Source: Ramlibacter sp.
GTDB taxonomy: Bacteria; Pseudomonadota; Gammaproteobacteria; Burkholderiales; Burkholderiaceae_C
Length of the DNA: 42,758 nucleotides
NCBI RefSeq assembly: GCF_029866045.1
Contig: NZ_JARXAB010000055.1
Location: forward strand, 1 to 42,758
Direction: 5' to 3'
The position numbers were made by a program, and so were the translations under genes. Below are positions 42,213 to 42,758 of this stretch, one piece after another (within the stretch, counting starts at the first letter, position 1; each line of letters begins with the position of its first letter). The notes beneath the pieces are model-generated. The model saw nothing but the letters and a program-made list of their open reading frames with translations, made no database searches and was not told the DNA's origin.

Positions 42213-42758
42213 TCAGGATGAATGGGCAGGAACAGTGGCGGTTAAGAGGGGCCCGAGCCAGCCCGGGCCGGCGTCGGCCAGGGCGTTGCACAAGGTGGCC
42301 AGGTCTTGGGCTGGGTGATCGCCGAGCACCGGGGTCGCCATCGCCAGCAGCTTGGCCTGCAGCTCCGGGTCGGTCAGGGGCCGATCGCGACTCCCGCGGG
42401 CATGGGGGATGTGCGTGTCCAGCACGCGGCCTGACCGCAGGTGCACTTGCACGCGGGCCTCATCGCGCGCCAGGTCCTCTCGGGGCAGCGCCTCGATGCG
42501 ATCGCGCAAGGCGACGATGTCGGGGTGATTCAGGGCAGTCTCGCTGGCTTCGGCGATGCCGGCGCGCCCACAGGTCAAAGCGGCCGCCGCCCAGTGGTAA
42601 ACGCTGGCATTGCAGGCCAGTGCGTGCGCGGGATGGCGGGTCCCGGTGAGTTTGAGCACCAGCGGGTGAACCTCCAGGCTCACCCGGTCAATCGATTCAC
42701 CCGATAACTGTGGCAGCAGCGCCAGGCAGCCGTCGATGATCGGATGGATCACCACCCC
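42213..42758 (-). CDS. MmgE/PrpD-family protein 2, C-terminal part (start beyond window)
   Basis: About 181 residues visible to the right edge. The segment VIHPIIDGCLALLPQLSGESIDRVSLEVHPLVLKLTG and the small C-terminal domain with ALACNASVYHWAAAAL and LPREDLARDEARVQVHLRSGR match the PrpD C-terminal region. First visible gene of the minus-strand operon with receptors 5 and 6 and the cyclase. It is not close in sequence to MmgE/PrpD protein 1 in the window. Confidence 0.85.
   Translation of the reverse strand, partial: GVVIHPIIDGCLALLPQLSGESIDRVSLEVHPLVLKLTGTRHPAHALACNASVYHWAAAALTCGRAGIAEASETALNHPDIVALRDRIEALPREDLARDEARVQVHLRSGRVLDTHIPHARGSRDRPLTDPELQAKLLAMATPVLGDHPAQDLATLCNALADAGPGWLGPLLTATVPAHSS

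Overview
The window is high-GC DNA, densely coding on both strands, from a betaproteobacterium, most likely of the order Burkholderiales. The reasons are the ampD / PP0621-like / ccsA (ypjD) / ffh neighbourhood, a class Ia ribonucleotide reductase with a two-ATP-cone NrdA, and six Bug/TctC-type extracytoplasmic receptors with no matching TctAB membrane genes. This expansion is typical of Bordetella- and Comamonadaceae-like genomes. I see no tRNA, rRNA, CRISPR array, insertion sequence or prophage gene.

Left third (1-16132), mostly housekeeping: nrdB (partial) and nrdA on the minus strand, behind a sigma70-like promoter flanked by two NrdR boxes; ampD, a PP0621-like zinc-ribbon protein and a CcsA/YpjD cytochrome c assembly protein (minus); ffh (+), ending at a shared bidirectional terminator with miaB (-); a two-helix RCK potassium channel; two hypothetical genes; an anchored alpha-carbonic-anhydrase homologue that has lost one zinc ligand; a surface-adhesin-E-like protein and a FemAB/GNAT-type transferase; then a small membrane ORF followed by motA-motB.

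Middle (16232-31960), accessory catabolism: two Bug receptors and a serine hydrolase, then the most interesting block (19634-30024). There, a divergent promoter at about 23317-23439 drives, leftward, a 978-residue single-chain ferredoxin / disulfide-oxidoreductase / BFD / DAO enzyme plus an ABC ATPase. Rightward it drives a DapA-family lyase, an amino-acid ABC binding protein, a permease, an FCD-type GntR regulator, a dihydropyrimidinase/hydantoinase, a DUF3830 protein and an M20-family protein with most catalytic residues missing. Together they look like an uptake and degradation system for a cyclic ureide or amino-acid derivative: import by ABC, ring opening by the hydantoinase, FAD/Fe-S oxidation of the released amino compound, and processing of the imine or keto acid by the DapA-like enzyme. 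The exact substrate cannot be read from the sequence. An acyl-CoA dehydrogenase and a DUF2889 gene follow.

Right third (32142-42758): Bug receptor plus cupin; a Bug receptor divergent from an SDR-MmgE/PrpD pair (the SDR lacks the YxxxK motif); an orphan TPR-secretin lipoprotein; and a tight minus-strand operon PrpD(partial)-Bug-cyclase-Bug. These look like small carboxylate-catabolism modules, each with its own binding protein.
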